Positions 1 to 10,129 of a stretch of DNA of 64,000 nucleotides are shown piece by piece; position 1 is the first letter of the stretch, and every line of letters starts with the position of its first letter. The position numbers were made by a program, and so were the translations under genes. The stretch is from Homalodisca vitripennis (lineage: Eukaryota > Arthropoda > Insecta > Hemiptera > Cicadellidae): assembly GCF_021130785.1 (NCBI RefSeq), contig NC_060213.1, positions 71,196,001 through 71,260,000 on the forward strand. The letters are read 5' to 3'. The notes under the pieces are model-generated. The model did not search any database. It had not been told where the DNA came from and saw only the letters and a program-made list of their open reading frames with translations.

Positions 1-426
1 TTAATACTTCTCATAATATATATTTTTGAGTGCTCTACACACAAATATAACACTAGTTATACCGTAAAATTATAATTTGTTTTCATAACTATGAAACAGT
101 AATTTTGGCCCAGCAAATTTGCATCAGGATTAAACCGATAATTGAAAAACTTTGTAGAGAGAGGATGTTTAGGGAAACTTTTAATTAGCCTACAGATTAA
201 CCATGCAGAAAAACGCTGGAGAATATCTCCTGCAAACCCTAACACAATTTTATAAAGATACCTGTATTGTTAGTATAAACTAATAGTGCATTATATTATT
301 AAAGAAAAGTCGTTTCAAGTGATTATAATAGTAAAGGTTAATTTTTTGAGAAAAAATATATACAATATATTTAATTTTATTAACTTTTTTTCAACACGCG
401 GAATGGTACAGTATTAAAGACACCGA

Positions 427-450
427 ATATATATATATATATATATATAT
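427..450. repeat. (TA)n microsatellite
   Basis: Pure alternating A/T run of about 24 bases, the first of several in the window. Confidence 0.95.
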
Positions 451-576
451 CTTTATATAATTTTTGTAAGAACTGTATTTTTAGCGTCATAGAGTATTCT
501 GAAATTTTAAAATTTACATTGCTGTCAGAGTTTTCACGAAGCCTATCTCTCGTACGTCTAGACAGATGTTACTTTT

Positions 577-675
577 TTGCCTCTCTCTCTATCTATCTTC
601 CTGTATATCTGTCTTTCTCTCTCTGTCTTCCTCTGCCTCCGTCTCTCTGCCTGTCTCTCTGTATGTCTATCCGTT

Positions 676-725
<50 letters not shown>

Positions 726-880
726 TCTCTCTCTGTGTCAATTTTTCTGTCTATTTGTCTGCCCCTCATTGTCTATCCGTATACCTCTGTGTATGTCGGT
801 CTCTCAGTCCGTCTCTCTGCTATATCTCTGTCTGTATATCGGTCTGTTTCTCTGCTCGTTTCACTGTCTGTCTCTCTAAA
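577..880. repeat. CT-rich low-complexity tract
   Basis: About 300 bases of pyrimidine-rich sequence built from TCTC, TCTG and TATC words, with an uninterrupted (TC)n core near 678-712. Open frames on the plus strand translate to Ser/Leu-rich nonsense and arise because the tract lacks stop codons. It is a decayed compound microsatellite, not a gene. Confidence 0.9.
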
Positions 881-899
881 TATCTAAGAAGTGACTTTG

Positions 900-1484
900 G
901 ATAATATTAATAAAATCAATATTAATCGTGCAACTATTGTAACCCGAAGGTAATTACAATAAAACAATATTATTTTTTGTAAAAGAATATCTCACTGCCA
1001 AAAGCCCAGATGAAAAATTCCTATATTTGTGGATTAAGAATATACAATTAAATAATTTGGAATAAATGCTCTTTCTTTACGATAGCTTTTAATATTGGAA
1101 ACACGTGTTTACCATAATCAATAAAAGTTATTAAATTATTCGTTTGTTTACAAAAAGAGTTCTATGATTCATGGGTAGTTCTAGGAAAAAATAGTCATAT
1201 GTGTGTTGGATTCCGTGCCGATTGTGATGAGCCAGAATGAGTGCGCTCTATCGTGCAAATAAACGTAATATAACATTTTATTCCTCCGATTATTCAGTCT
1301 ATTCTCTTCTGTTGTAATTATTATAACACGCGCAACATGTTTTTACTTATTTATGTCTTAAGGAAATTGCTTACTATTAAAAAAATACAGCAATATCCTG
1401 TACAAATGCCATTACTATAATCTCCTTTGAAATGTATAGGTAATATATTTCATTTAGTGGATACAGGTCTGTTATTATAATTAT
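900..1484. other. A/T-rich DNA, no feature
   Basis: No open frame, repeat or RNA gene could be supported. A slightly more G/C-rich patch at about 1200-1265 holds no recognisable motif. Confidence 0.5.
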
Positions 1485-2084
1485 GTTTTTGAAATAATTA
1501 TAATTTAATTTTTCAACAATTGTTTAGCTATAAATATAAATCAAAATTTAAACACGAGAAACTTATCTATAAATAAAGCTATAACTTCTAAAATAATACC
1601 TTTAAAATTTTAAAGTTTGTATTGTGTATAAGGCATGCTTATACATGGTTCTGATTTAAAAATGGCCCTAACTTGCTGTAATTCTTAATTGGTCTTGTTA
1701 AAATAATTCTACTGAATAAATGCAATAAGAATCTTCACTCGCTATAAATATTAATTAACAATTATTTTCCAAATGTTTTAGAATTAATTATAATTTATTT
1801 TTAAAATAATTGTTTTGCTACAAATATAAATCAAAATTCAAACACGAGAAACATAGCTACGAATGAAGCTATAACTTCTAAAATTATATTTTTAAAATTG
1901 TATGGTTTTTTCTTTAGAGAGGCATGCTTATACATAGTTCTGATTACAAAATGGCCTAAATTCCTTAATTTCCTGTAATTTCTTATTGGTCTTGTTAAAG
2001 TAATTCTACTGTTTATTGTATTTAGTAAATACAATAAAAGTCTTAACTCGCTATAAATATTAAGTAACAGTTATTATCCGAATG
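1485..2084. repeat. two-copy direct repeat of about 0.29 kb
   Basis: Two adjacent, clearly diverged copies at about 1485-1778 and 1779-2084. Shared landmarks in the same order are AAATATAAATCAAAAT, AAACACGAGAAAC, AAGCTATAACTTCTAAAAT, GGCATGCTTATACAT, TTGGTCTTGTTAAA and CTCGCTATAAATATTAA. Many substitutions and small indels separate them, so the duplication is old. No coding frame runs through either copy. Confidence 0.85.
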
Positions 2085-2779
2085 AAAGTCGAATGCACCA
2101 TACTAAATGAAAGTTAGGCATTAAAATTATATCGACCCCAGCAATTATATTGTTCCTGCCCTACCTATACAGTATTTGGCTATCCTTTACCCACAGTCAG
2201 AATCTAGCGAGGTAAGAAGTATTCCTTGACCTAGTAACTCCCAACTGTACTAATTAACACTCAGTCATAATCTAAGTAAGTAATAATGGTTGTGCGTAGT
2301 AGTTATAACTTTGATGATTCATAGTAAAAAGCATAGATTTACCTTTAAATTAGTTGGTTACCTTTATGGTATATTACATAATAGGCAGTAGGCCTATTGC
2401 AATTTACCGTATGGAAGAAAACTATTGTGTAAAGTTCGATTTGTGTTTTCTAATTTGTCAAAGCATTTGGCTGTATTATTCTAGACTTGATCGACATCAC
2501 GTGTGTTTTTCGTAGCTTCTCTTCTCGTTTATTCATGAATAAGAATCCTTTATGGATTTAAAGATAAAAAAACAGACTTAAACATCACTGACAGTAGAGT
2601 ATTTAATTTTGACTCTTCAGGTGACTAAGCTTTACTGTTCCATTAGTATTTCGCTTGGAGCTATTTCTAGAAACCAATAAATTTCCATTTCTATTTTAAA
2701 CCCAATTTATATTGAATAAAAGGCGCAGTAAAAAATAATATCAGCAATAAACAATAGAATATTCAAACATTGACGTGCT
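2085..2779. other. A/T-rich DNA, no feature
   Basis: No coding frame or repeat recognised. Confidence 0.5.
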
Positions 2780-3030
2780 CAATAAGTGAATATTTTGACA
2801 TTGAAAGTGATGTAGGAGCAGAGGCTTGTCACCAAGTGAAGTGTCGCTATTCATGGGACCTGAAATATTCAAGCAGTTGTAAATAATGTGGGTGGTAAGA
2901 GTGAACGGGGGTAGGTCACATTAAAAAACATCCAACTTTCAGCTTTGACATCCCTCTAGAGTGGTAATAATATTGAGAATTTTAAAGGTTGCCCAACTTG
3001 ACGTTGGATGCTCAATAGACATATAATAAA
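2780..3030 (+). repeat. dispersed repeat, copy A
   Basis: This segment is similar to the reverse complement of 15295-15487. Shared landmarks in order are AATAAGTGAATATTTTGA, AGTGATG(T/C)AGGAGCA, GCTTGTCACCAAGT, GCTATTCATG, ACCTGAAATATTCAAGCAG, ATGTGGGTGGTAAGAGTGA and TTTTGACAT. Similarity is strong to about 2976 and weak beyond. No TIRs or target duplications were seen, so its class (SINE, MITE or other) is open. Confidence 0.85.
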
Positions 3031-3090
3031 ATTATGTTATAACAAGGTGTCAGTGTTGTAAGGTGAAAAAAGATTACGTGTGATCACTAT

Positions 3091-3095
<5 letters not shown>

Positions 3096-3129
<34 letters not shown>
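3096..3129. repeat. (TA)n microsatellite
   Basis: Alternating A/T run of about 34 bases. Confidence 0.95.
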
Positions 3130-3134
<5 letters not shown>

Positions 3135-4277
3135 ATATTGTACAGCTTCCGTTCAATATAATAATTTTTGAAGATCTAAAAAATATATACTATTATAATT
3201 TAAAATATTTTATAACTAAGCACTAAGTCGTGCGTATCAATATATTTATATGAAATCTGTACAAAATGTCAAAGAAAGGTCATTGAAGACAGTTACATGT
3301 TTTTTTATACAGAATATTATAATAATGCTTTCTTACCATACATGTTACTTCATTTATGATAAAAATAAATGAAATAATGTTTATCAAACTATGCTGGTCT
3401 TGATGTAAAATTGAATGTTGTATTATTGCTTGCTTTAGTGTTTTATTAATTATTCTATTCGTGCTGTGGTTCTGAATTTTTAAAATTTCAGGATCTGTGC
3501 TATGGTCATATGATACTTAAGAATACTTTATAAGCCAGTATTTTTATCTCCTATGGCAGAGTAGTTTATTAATAAATACACCCATAGTGTATCAAATGCA
3601 TACAATAATTACGATAGAATTATACAAGGAAAAGTAAAATGTCAACTTCAAAAAATTATAAAATAGTAGTCTCTTCATATTCCATGAGTTACCATGCCTA
3701 ATTAAAGAGACATTAATACAGACAATAAACCGCCCATAGAGTGGTTATGTTATAGTATTACTATATATTTATATATGCGGTAAGTAATTTTTTAGGATTT
3801 CCTTATTCTAAAAAGTGTAATACTAGCAGCAATGATGTTTCTTAATCATCTTACCTGGATTATAGAACTACAGAAAATTAAATACGATTACGAAGTATAA
3901 ATAAAAATAGGATAAGCCGATATAATGCTATTTTGTATGTTAATAATTTAATAAAATATTATTCCCTAAACGGTATAATTAACTGAATGATATTCAATTT
4001 AAATGTATAACTATTGTAATAATTACAGGGATTGTTATTAAAAATTATTATTACAATAATTTTAATACAATTGGTTTATACATGCAAAGAATAAATGTTA
4101 ATTATCTATTACTTTTGCATATAGAGTTTTGTAATTTATTTAACATTGTATTAATGAAATGAATAATACAAAATTAGACCCTAAACTAACAGGTTCATAA
4201 TGCAATACAAAAATAAATGTTTTCTATTTCATAAAGATGACAAATCTATTTTTAATCATGAAAATTTTGCGAAATGC
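3130..4277. other. A/T-rich DNA, no feature
   Basis: Very A/T-rich, stop codons in all frames, no supported feature. Confidence 0.5.
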
Positions 4278-4348
4278 AGCAAAAATGTATATTTATCATG
4301 CAGAGTTGAGTATATTTTGTTAAAACAGAATCTGGGACTCAAATCCCA

Positions 4349-5230
4349 ACTGCAACCAGGCGCGGCTCCAGGGGGGGGCCACGGGGCTTTTGCCCCCCCC
4401 GAGAATCAGGCTCGGATGGCAAAAATTAGGCATTTTACGCGAGACTTAGGACCTAGAACAGAGAGCGACAAAGCGCGTGGCGGTCGGGCGGTCGCGCGGT
4501 GTGCGGCCAGCGCGCGCGCGCGCTTGGGGGCTAGCTGGCTTGGCTTGACACGAGACACCTCTCTGTTGGTGCCGCGGCCGTCGCGTCGCGCCCGCCTCCA
4601 AGAAGACGCCGCCCTCCTGCAGCTCAGCGCCGAATTGGAATTATGGTACAGTAAGTGGTCGAGAGGGGATCCAAACAACTTACCAAAGTCAAAGTCATCT
4701 GCAGATGTTCTTCAATCTTGCGATAAGGAGGCATACCAGTTAATTAACCACCTCTTAGTTATTTTGACTACCCTCCCTGTGAGCAACGCAACCCCAGAAA
4801 GGTCATTTTCAGGATTGAGGCGTCTTAAGACGTGGCTAAGAAGCACAATGCGCCAAGACCGCTTAACTGGATTGGCCCTCATGCTTACGCACAGAGATGT
4901 TAATGTAGATATTGAAAAAGTAATAGATAGATTTGCTAAGACGAGAGGTGGTAAGCATCGGCTAGAATTTGCTTTGGATTAATTAAGCTTGACAGTGTAG
5001 TAGTAGAAATTGGAAATTCGATATGTTATGTTTTTAGAATTGTTCATGAATAAAATACTCTTATTGCACTGTACCATTAATGTGCCCTCATTTTTCTTCG
5101 TGTAAACACTTCCCCATTCCCTGTTTCTCATTTCACGATTTTTTTGGGTTTTATTGCCCCTGTAAGTAGGCAACCTGCACGGTTTGCCCCCCCCCCGAGA
5201 AGTCATTCTGGAGCCGCGCCTGACTGCAAC
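4349..5230 (+). mobile_element. non-autonomous hAT transposon with target duplication
   Basis: The element spans 4357-5222 (866 bp). It has perfect 15-bp terminal inverted repeats, CAGGCGCGGCTCCAG at the left and its exact reverse complement at 5208-5222. Perfect 8-bp direct repeats ACTGCAAC flank it at 4349-4356 and 5223-5230, as expected for the hAT superfamily. Next to each TIR is a poly-G/poly-C run, so similarity between the ends continues beyond the TIR. It keeps only the 3' part of a transposase gene and so appears to be an internal-deletion derivative moved in trans. The perfect TIRs and target duplication suggest a fairly recent insertion. The paralogous empty site at 13890-14175 confirms the boundaries. 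Confidence 0.95.
4416..4982 (+). pseudogene. hAT transposase, C-terminal fragment (open frame)
   Basis: From the first ATG inside the element this frame encodes 188 residues. Residues about 77-188 look like a hAT transposase C-terminus: LELWYSKW at about 75-81, then the dimerisation region with LPVSNATPERSFSGLRRLKT at about 120-139, LRSTM at 141-145 and RLTGLALM at 149-156. These are hallmarks of the hAT dimerisation domain in ZMYM1-like and related transposases. The DNA-binding zinc finger and the catalytic core are absent; a complete enzyme is usually over 600 residues. Residues 1-70 come from a very G/C-rich, Arg/Ala-rich stretch unlike the family and may be captured or former non-coding DNA. 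The same frame extends upstream to 4200 through the host repeat with no sign of coding. It cannot be active as a transposase. Confidence 0.85.
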
Positions 5231-5600
5231 TCGATTAAAACTGGAGCGGAACATTCAAGACAAGGGAGTAAGGGTAAATACACGGCCTGAGTAATAGATT
5301 ACTCTCCCTAGGGCTACCAATCCCCCCCCCAAGAAAAGACTCCAAGAAAGATATCCCTCTCCAACGGAGAAACAAAAACATGTACATGGAATTATTTACT
5401 TCTAAAATTTAAGTGTTATCTAAGTATTTTCCGCTATTTATATAAATTGTATATTAAGTAATTAAAGGAGTACCTTACAAAGGCCATATAGCAGTGTGAA
5501 ACGGGAGTGACAACATAAACTAATGTTCGTTATAAATAATGATCTACAAGGTCATTACTTAGGTCACTACTTATACACATAGTAGTGACGGAGTAAAAAG
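5231..5600. other. right half of split repeat, then A/T-rich DNA
   Basis: Holds the right part of the dispersed repeat to about 5450, including a C9 run at 5323-5331. Nothing else is supported before the GAAAT-type microsatellite. Confidence 0.6.
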
Positions 5601-5601
5601 G

Positions 5602-5660
5602 AATGAAATGAAAAATGGAATGAAATGAAATGAAATATGCCTTTATTTAAGAGACAGTGA
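5602..5660 (-). repeat. possible LINE 3' tail with (TTTCA)n microsatellite
   Basis: On the minus strand the order is CTCTTAAATAAAGGCATA followed by repeated TTTCA units. An AATAAA signal followed by a short-unit tail is typical of non-LTR retrotransposon 3' ends in insects. No reverse transcriptase remnant was found just upstream (5660-6000), so this is suggestive only. Confidence 0.35.
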
Positions 5661-7070
5661 TACCGCATTAACAAACAATCAGATATAAAATAAGTAGAAC
5701 TGTTTCTAAACAGTTCGTGTAATCTCACAAAATTCTACTGAAACAATTCAGATGTTTGAGTTGGTGTTCATAAATTGGAGCTTGATACAGTTTCTTAGAT
5801 AAGAACAACAGGGAGGAAATTGTAGCGTCGACTCAAGAAATGTTACAGTACATAATCAATTTAGTTGAATGTGTAATAAAACTAAAACAAAAGAACTAAG
5901 CATTTACTAAATGAAAGTGGTTTTGTAAAACGGACGACGTTGTCTATAGATTTTCAGATAGGTATATAAATAATGTAATATCAATATTTAGCGTAATTTA
6001 TTTTATTGATTATGCCCAAATGTAATTCCTAAATTAATGTGAAAATGTTATATTTTCAATAACTGTAAGAAAAGTGCAAGCTATAAACAGTGAACAAAAT
6101 CAAATGTTCCTTAAAGTAATTTTGTGTAAATTATTTTATAAAGACATTATTTTTCAACATGCATGTTGTCCTTTTATTGGACATATAAAAGATATTAGGG
6201 TAAAAGTTGTGCAGTCATAAAGCAAAACCTTTTATTAGTAGACGCTTCAAAATAAAAATAAAAAAATATACTGGTACATTCTCGTGTTTCTAGGCAAGAA
6301 AATGTTACGTGGTAGTGACAGAAATGCATTTGCATAAAGCCTTCTAGTGTTTATATACATTTACAATTCAAGTACTCCTTGGGGAGGTTAAATCTGTCAG
6401 TTAATTCGTATAATTAGTGCTTCATTAAATATAATACCTGCAGATCAATTCACATTGTATGTTTCAATAAGCTGGATAATACAATTTGTTGAAATATTAG
6501 TAAAAATATAATAAATTAAGTAAATGTCCCGTATTACTTTGAAAGAAAAAAATACCATCAGCTGCTGAAGGAAACATCCACTAAACAAGTTAATATCGAT
6601 AAAAAGCGCCTTATTGAATATAAACGATCAGTTACGTCACCGTGAAAACAAGTCTATAATTCACTCTTGATGCTGTTTTGTGTCAAAGAGGCTTGGGTTA
6701 TGAACACCCTTAGTAAGACTAACAACTACTCGCTTTTCAGGAATGTCAGTGTTATATAAACGCAGTATAATCTCACAGACCAGACGACAAGCCAAACACG
6801 TAAAATAAACTTAATAGCTAGCACTGAAAATGTATGTTTTTATTTTTTTTAGGTTGTAAAGGGCCTAAATATTGATAGTTAACGATACATATACATATAG
6901 TAATATTCTAATTTAACTAGATAACGATATAAAAATAAATTAAAGCTAAAAAATGTAACAGATTGCGTATTTTTTTCCAAAAATTAATCTAAAGGGATTC
7001 ACTAGATGCAAATTGACATTCAATAATATAAACTACAAACGAAATAACGCTTAAAAACAAATCAATTTAT
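5660..7070. other. A/T-rich DNA, no feature
   Basis: No coding frame longer than chance, no repeat recognised. Confidence 0.5.
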
Positions 7071-7083
7071 TTAACCCATTGAG

Positions 7084-7193
7084 TGCCAGGGATCTCATTA
7101 CGAGACGATTGTAAAAACACGCTTGAGTGCCGAGCGTCTCGCTCCGAGACAATACATTCCTATGCGAAGTGTGCCGGAGTCTCGGAACGAGAC
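7084..7193. repeat. three subterminal palindromes, about 43-bp period
   Basis: Three hairpin-type motifs lie near the left end of the piggyBac-like element: TCTCATTACGAGA at 7093-7105, GTCTCGCTCCGAGAC at 7136-7150 and GTCTCGGAACGAGAC at 7179-7193. The first two follow GAGTGCC and the third follows GTGTGCC, giving a repeat unit of about 43 bp. Such arrays may be binding sites for a transposase; this is inference. Confidence 0.8.
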
Positions 7194-7360
7194 GATTTCT
7201 ATTTCATTTGTAGTATCTCTATAACTTATCCCATACTGTCTGATACCATACCAAAGGCAATACATGAACTAACATTACATTTTCAACTATTATTTCGACT
7301 TTTAAATGCGGTTAGGTGATGTAAACCACTATCCATAATACAACAGTTTTACAGTTGGTT

Positions 7361-7376
7361 CGCGATCGCGATCGCG
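7361..7376. repeat. 16-bp perfect palindrome CGCGATCGCGATCGCG
   Basis: Self-complementary and CpG-dense inside an otherwise A/T-rich element. It also reads as CGCGAT words repeated in tandem. Confidence 0.85.
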
Positions 7377-7689
7377 GTGTCGTGATGAATAGCGGAACAT
7401 TTTTGAGGTTATATAATTGCGCGTTTTTATTAGTTAAAATGTTTCTAAGTTATATTAGATGTTAAAATTAATAAAAAAGTGATAACAGTCAATTCCGAGT
7501 GTCCATGAAGACAGTGTTGTAGAGTTTGATTGAACATTGCCTGAATAAGGTTATCTTTATGTTTTGAGTTTTATTTGAGTTATTATTATATTATATTACA
7601 CTTGATTTTGCACTGTTTTAAATGGCTTTTATTATTAAAGTTTAGAAAAGAATTTAAAAAAGCTTTTTATGTTGAAAAATAAACTTTAA

Positions 7690-8415
7690 CTGAATATTTT
7701 CCAAAACCATGTGCTTTTTAACAAAACAAACCTATAGCGCTTGAATAATTTTTATAATTGTGTTTATTGTACAATATTACGTTATTACACATGATTTAAG
7801 GGTTTTTCAAATCCTCTTTATCATCAAGGAATTAACATTTAAAAGTAAATTTGTCTTATATTAGTTATTTTACCTAAAACTGGATTTTTATTTAGTTTCC
7901 CTAGAAAAGTCACTGTCTAAAGTGAGTTTTAATTTTCTTTTAAATATATAAATATCTTATTGTTATATATTTTTCTGATGGAAAATTCATTTAACTTTAA
8001 AACGAATCAAAAAGAATCTTTTAATGATCATAAATAATTGGATTTTTTCTGAAACCTTGCGTATTACTAAACATAATCTGTAGCAAATAACTATTCACAA
8101 AAATTTTGTTTGTGGTACAATATTAGGTTATTACACATAATTTTGGGTTGGTTTTACATTATCTTTAACATTAAAGTATTGAAAGTTCAAAATAAAATTT
8201 TTTTTTATAATAGTTATTGTACCTCAAACTTGATTATTACTTTGTTCCCATGGAAATGTTGCTGTTTAAAGTTATTTTTTAATTAAAAATAAAAAAAATT
8301 TAAATGTTAAATATTTTCTGATACGTAATTAATTTACCTTTAAAAATAGGTAAAAAGAAGATTTTATGATAAACAAAATGTATACCAATTTTTTCCTAAA
8401 ACCTTGCTTTTTCGT
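7690..8415. repeat. internal tandem repeats of about 0.35 kb
   Basis: Two diverged units lie inside the piggyBac-like element, starting at about 7690 and 8041, with the start of a third at about 8389. Each begins with a TTTTCC/TGAAACCTTGC-like word. Paired landmarks are ACAATATTACGTTATTACACAT (7770 region) against its counterpart at about 8117, then TTAGTTATTTTACCT against TAGTTATTGTACCT. The repeats make up half of the element's interior and have no open frame. Confidence 0.7.
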
Positions 8416-8659
8416 CCAAAACTCTCTGGCACTTTTCGCAGCCACACAAAAAATAACTCGGCACTTTTCAACATGGATTTGATTTTATCTCTTCCACTAA
8501 AAGGGTTAAACTCAACAATAACAAGATAGTAAATTACATACGATTTACTAAATACGTTGCTTTAAAAAGTAAAAGAGACTCTCTATCACAGATTCATCGT
8601 CACATTAGACATTTTACACCGATCCTGGTAGACTTAGACCTCATGTGATTCATGGTCAT

Positions 8660-8840
8660 CTAGCACTTTCTGCACTGTAGAAGCAGTGTTGCATATGTCG
8701 CGGATCAGCTGGTAGCATACGGTAGCCGTGCATCATTAGCGTGTGTTCTAGTCGAAGATGCCTTAAAACTATCTCTTTTCGGGAAGGTTCTGCCAGAACG
8801 ATGTGTTCCATCGTATAACAATGTCTTTGATTGATCGTAG
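8660..8840 (-). pseudogene. LINE ORF2 C-terminal remnant
   Basis: Minus-strand translation gives IRWNTSFWQNLPEK and, after a frame change, EIVLRHLRLEHTLMMHGY followed by an HMQHC-like end. This matches the pattern seen C-terminal to reverse transcriptase in Jockey- and I-type LINEs: a W...WQ motif, then E..L.RLR.GHT..THGY, then a cysteine-rich end. Frames are interrupted, so it is not functional. The assignment rests on motif recognition only. Confidence 0.6.
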
Positions 8841-9602
8841 TTTATTATTTTCGATTGCCTTCCTCTCAAACTCTAACTAGCTTTTATTTTAGCCCCTACC
8901 ACAGGGACAATGTCTGATGCCACTATCCACGTGGAGAAAGGCTGGAGTTGAAGTGCATTTTAGGTCCTTTATCTGCCAGCTCGTTCCTGAAAATTCCTAC
9001 ATGACCTGGGACTTAGAAACGAATGTGAAAACCACAACTTCAGATGTAGGAAAGTGTTCCATACATCCCAAACAAGTATATTCTAATATCACCTATACCT
9101 TATAAGGCCCTAAGGGATTCCGATCAGACCGCCAACTACCCAGTTCTAGACCATATTACACTTAAACTCTTTTTATGGCTGCGAGTTCTACAGTAAAAAT
9201 CGATTAATTATTAGAAATTTTGAGGGTGTACCGAATATCCGCGGTAATGAAAGCGCAGGCTGTTCCCGAATTTTCTTTCCACCGGCCGTATAAAGTACTT
9301 CGTATTGTGCGAGAATATTTATCTGTAGTCGGAATTCCTACCGACTACTTCTGATGTTGACTAATTCTTAAAATTATATGTACTAATATTGATGGAAGGC
9401 TTAAAACACTGCAGGATGAGACTTTACAGGGGTGTGAAATTCTAACTTTCTATATATCTAGACATACACTTTCGGTACAGACTCTAACCCTAACAGGGAA
9501 AGGTGTCTTGTTCAAGCTTGATACGATTCTTAAAAATTAGTTGTTATCAATTAATTATGAAGGCAGGCTCGTCTGGTTTGGCAGATATTGTATAAAACAA
9601 AT

Positions 9603-9836
9603 TTAGGGATAGTTGGGTTCTTCTATAGGCAAGAGATGGTTCACCTGTTTCTCTAAGAAGACTGGTAATACGAGTTTAGCGAAATGCTCCAGTGGAAAGT
9701 CCACGGAGTTTTGAATTGTATCCATCATATTTATAACACTGGGTCTTTCTAAGCCATATGCTTGACATCCGTATTCTAAATAAGAACATATGGTTGCTTT
9801 ATAGAACTTGAGCATACAACTCCTGTCTGTCCCCAT
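9603..9836 (-). pseudogene. LINE reverse transcriptase C-terminal remnant
   Basis: A 77-codon minus-strand frame contains LKFYKATICSYLEYGCQAYG, then RPSVINMMDTIQNS. This is the pattern after the RT palm in Jockey-like elements (LL.FY.A.IRS.L.YGC..YG....S.L..LDTIQN.G). The F/YxDD catalytic motif would lie upstream and is not seen. The frame then degenerates. Confidence is good for a LINE origin and lower for the clade. Confidence 0.7.
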
Positions 9837-9907
9837 TGAGTTACACTCAAAGAACTAAGAATGTTGAGCCACATTAAACATTTTCTCCCCAAATTGAGAT
9901 GTGAGAT

Positions 9908-10120
9908 GTGACACTAAGTGACTTGATTGAGACTTGGGATGGTGGCCAGTGTAGTTCACTAGTCATTATCGACTACTCAAATGTTTTTCACTCAATTAGT
10001 CCTTTTTTATTTAGGCAAGCCATAAAGTACAAAAAATGGATTTTGGTTGGCAAAACCAGGTTGCAGATCGATAGCCAACCATGTGCCAGTTTTAGGGCAC
10101 ATGTGAGTATAGATCCGTAA
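9908..10120 (+). pseudogene. LINE reverse transcriptase motif-A-like remnant
   Basis: A 70-codon plus-strand frame with no ATG at the RT-like part reads SLVIIDYSNVFHSISPFLF. It resembles RT motif A of non-LTR elements (LL.LDFSKAFDSI.H..LL.KL). The residue after the usual Asp-Phe/Tyr-Ser is Asn, as in some CR1/Jockey-like copies. It runs opposite to the LINE remnant just to its left, so it belongs to another insertion or an inverted piece. Confidence 0.5.
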
Positions 10121-10129
10121 TTGAGAATG

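Larger units (their letters stand above)
4278..5450. repeat. dispersed repeat, copy 1, split by a hAT insertion
   Basis: The left part (4278-4356) and right part (5231-5450) together match the uninterrupted copy at 13890-14175. Shared blocks include GAGTTGAGT, ACTCAAATCCCAACTGCAAC, TTCAAGACAAGGGAGT, GGCCTGAGTAAT and ATATCCCTCTCCAAC. The motif GACTCAAATCC resembles a pol III B box (GWTCRANNCC), so a tRNA-derived SINE is possible, but no convincing A box was found. Both copies lack coding frames. Confidence 0.85.
7071..8509. mobile_element. piggyBac-like non-autonomous element
   Basis: The element lies between TTAA at 7071-7074 and TTAA at 8506-8509, the target site of piggyBac transposons. 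The ends are CCCATTGAGTGCC (7075 on) and, read inward on the other strand, CCCTTTTAGTGGA, which match at most positions and give the typical CCC...GGG termini. The 1.43-kb interior holds no transposase frame. It contains subterminal palindromes at the left end and long internal repeats (separate entries). The TIRs are short and imperfect, so this rests on TTAA, the CCC ends and the subterminal structure together. A chance pair of TTAA sites cannot be fully excluded. Confidence 0.6.
8640..9850 (-). mobile_element. decayed Jockey-like LINE fragment
   Basis: Two minus-strand segments in the right relative order for one LINE ORF2: a reverse transcriptase C-terminal segment at 9603-9836 and, downstream on that strand, a C-terminal segment at 8660-8840. 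Frames between them are broken. No 5' end, poly-A tail or target duplication was found. Confidence 0.65.

Noticed and set aside
519..904. Three overlapping Ser/Leu-rich open frames of 100-122 codons
   Set aside because: All lie in one CT-rich low-complexity tract and owe their length to the absence of stops in pyrimidine repeats.
7083..7319. 78-codon plus-strand frame
   Set aside because: It lies across the palindromic subterminal repeats of the piggyBac-like element and does not start with ATG.
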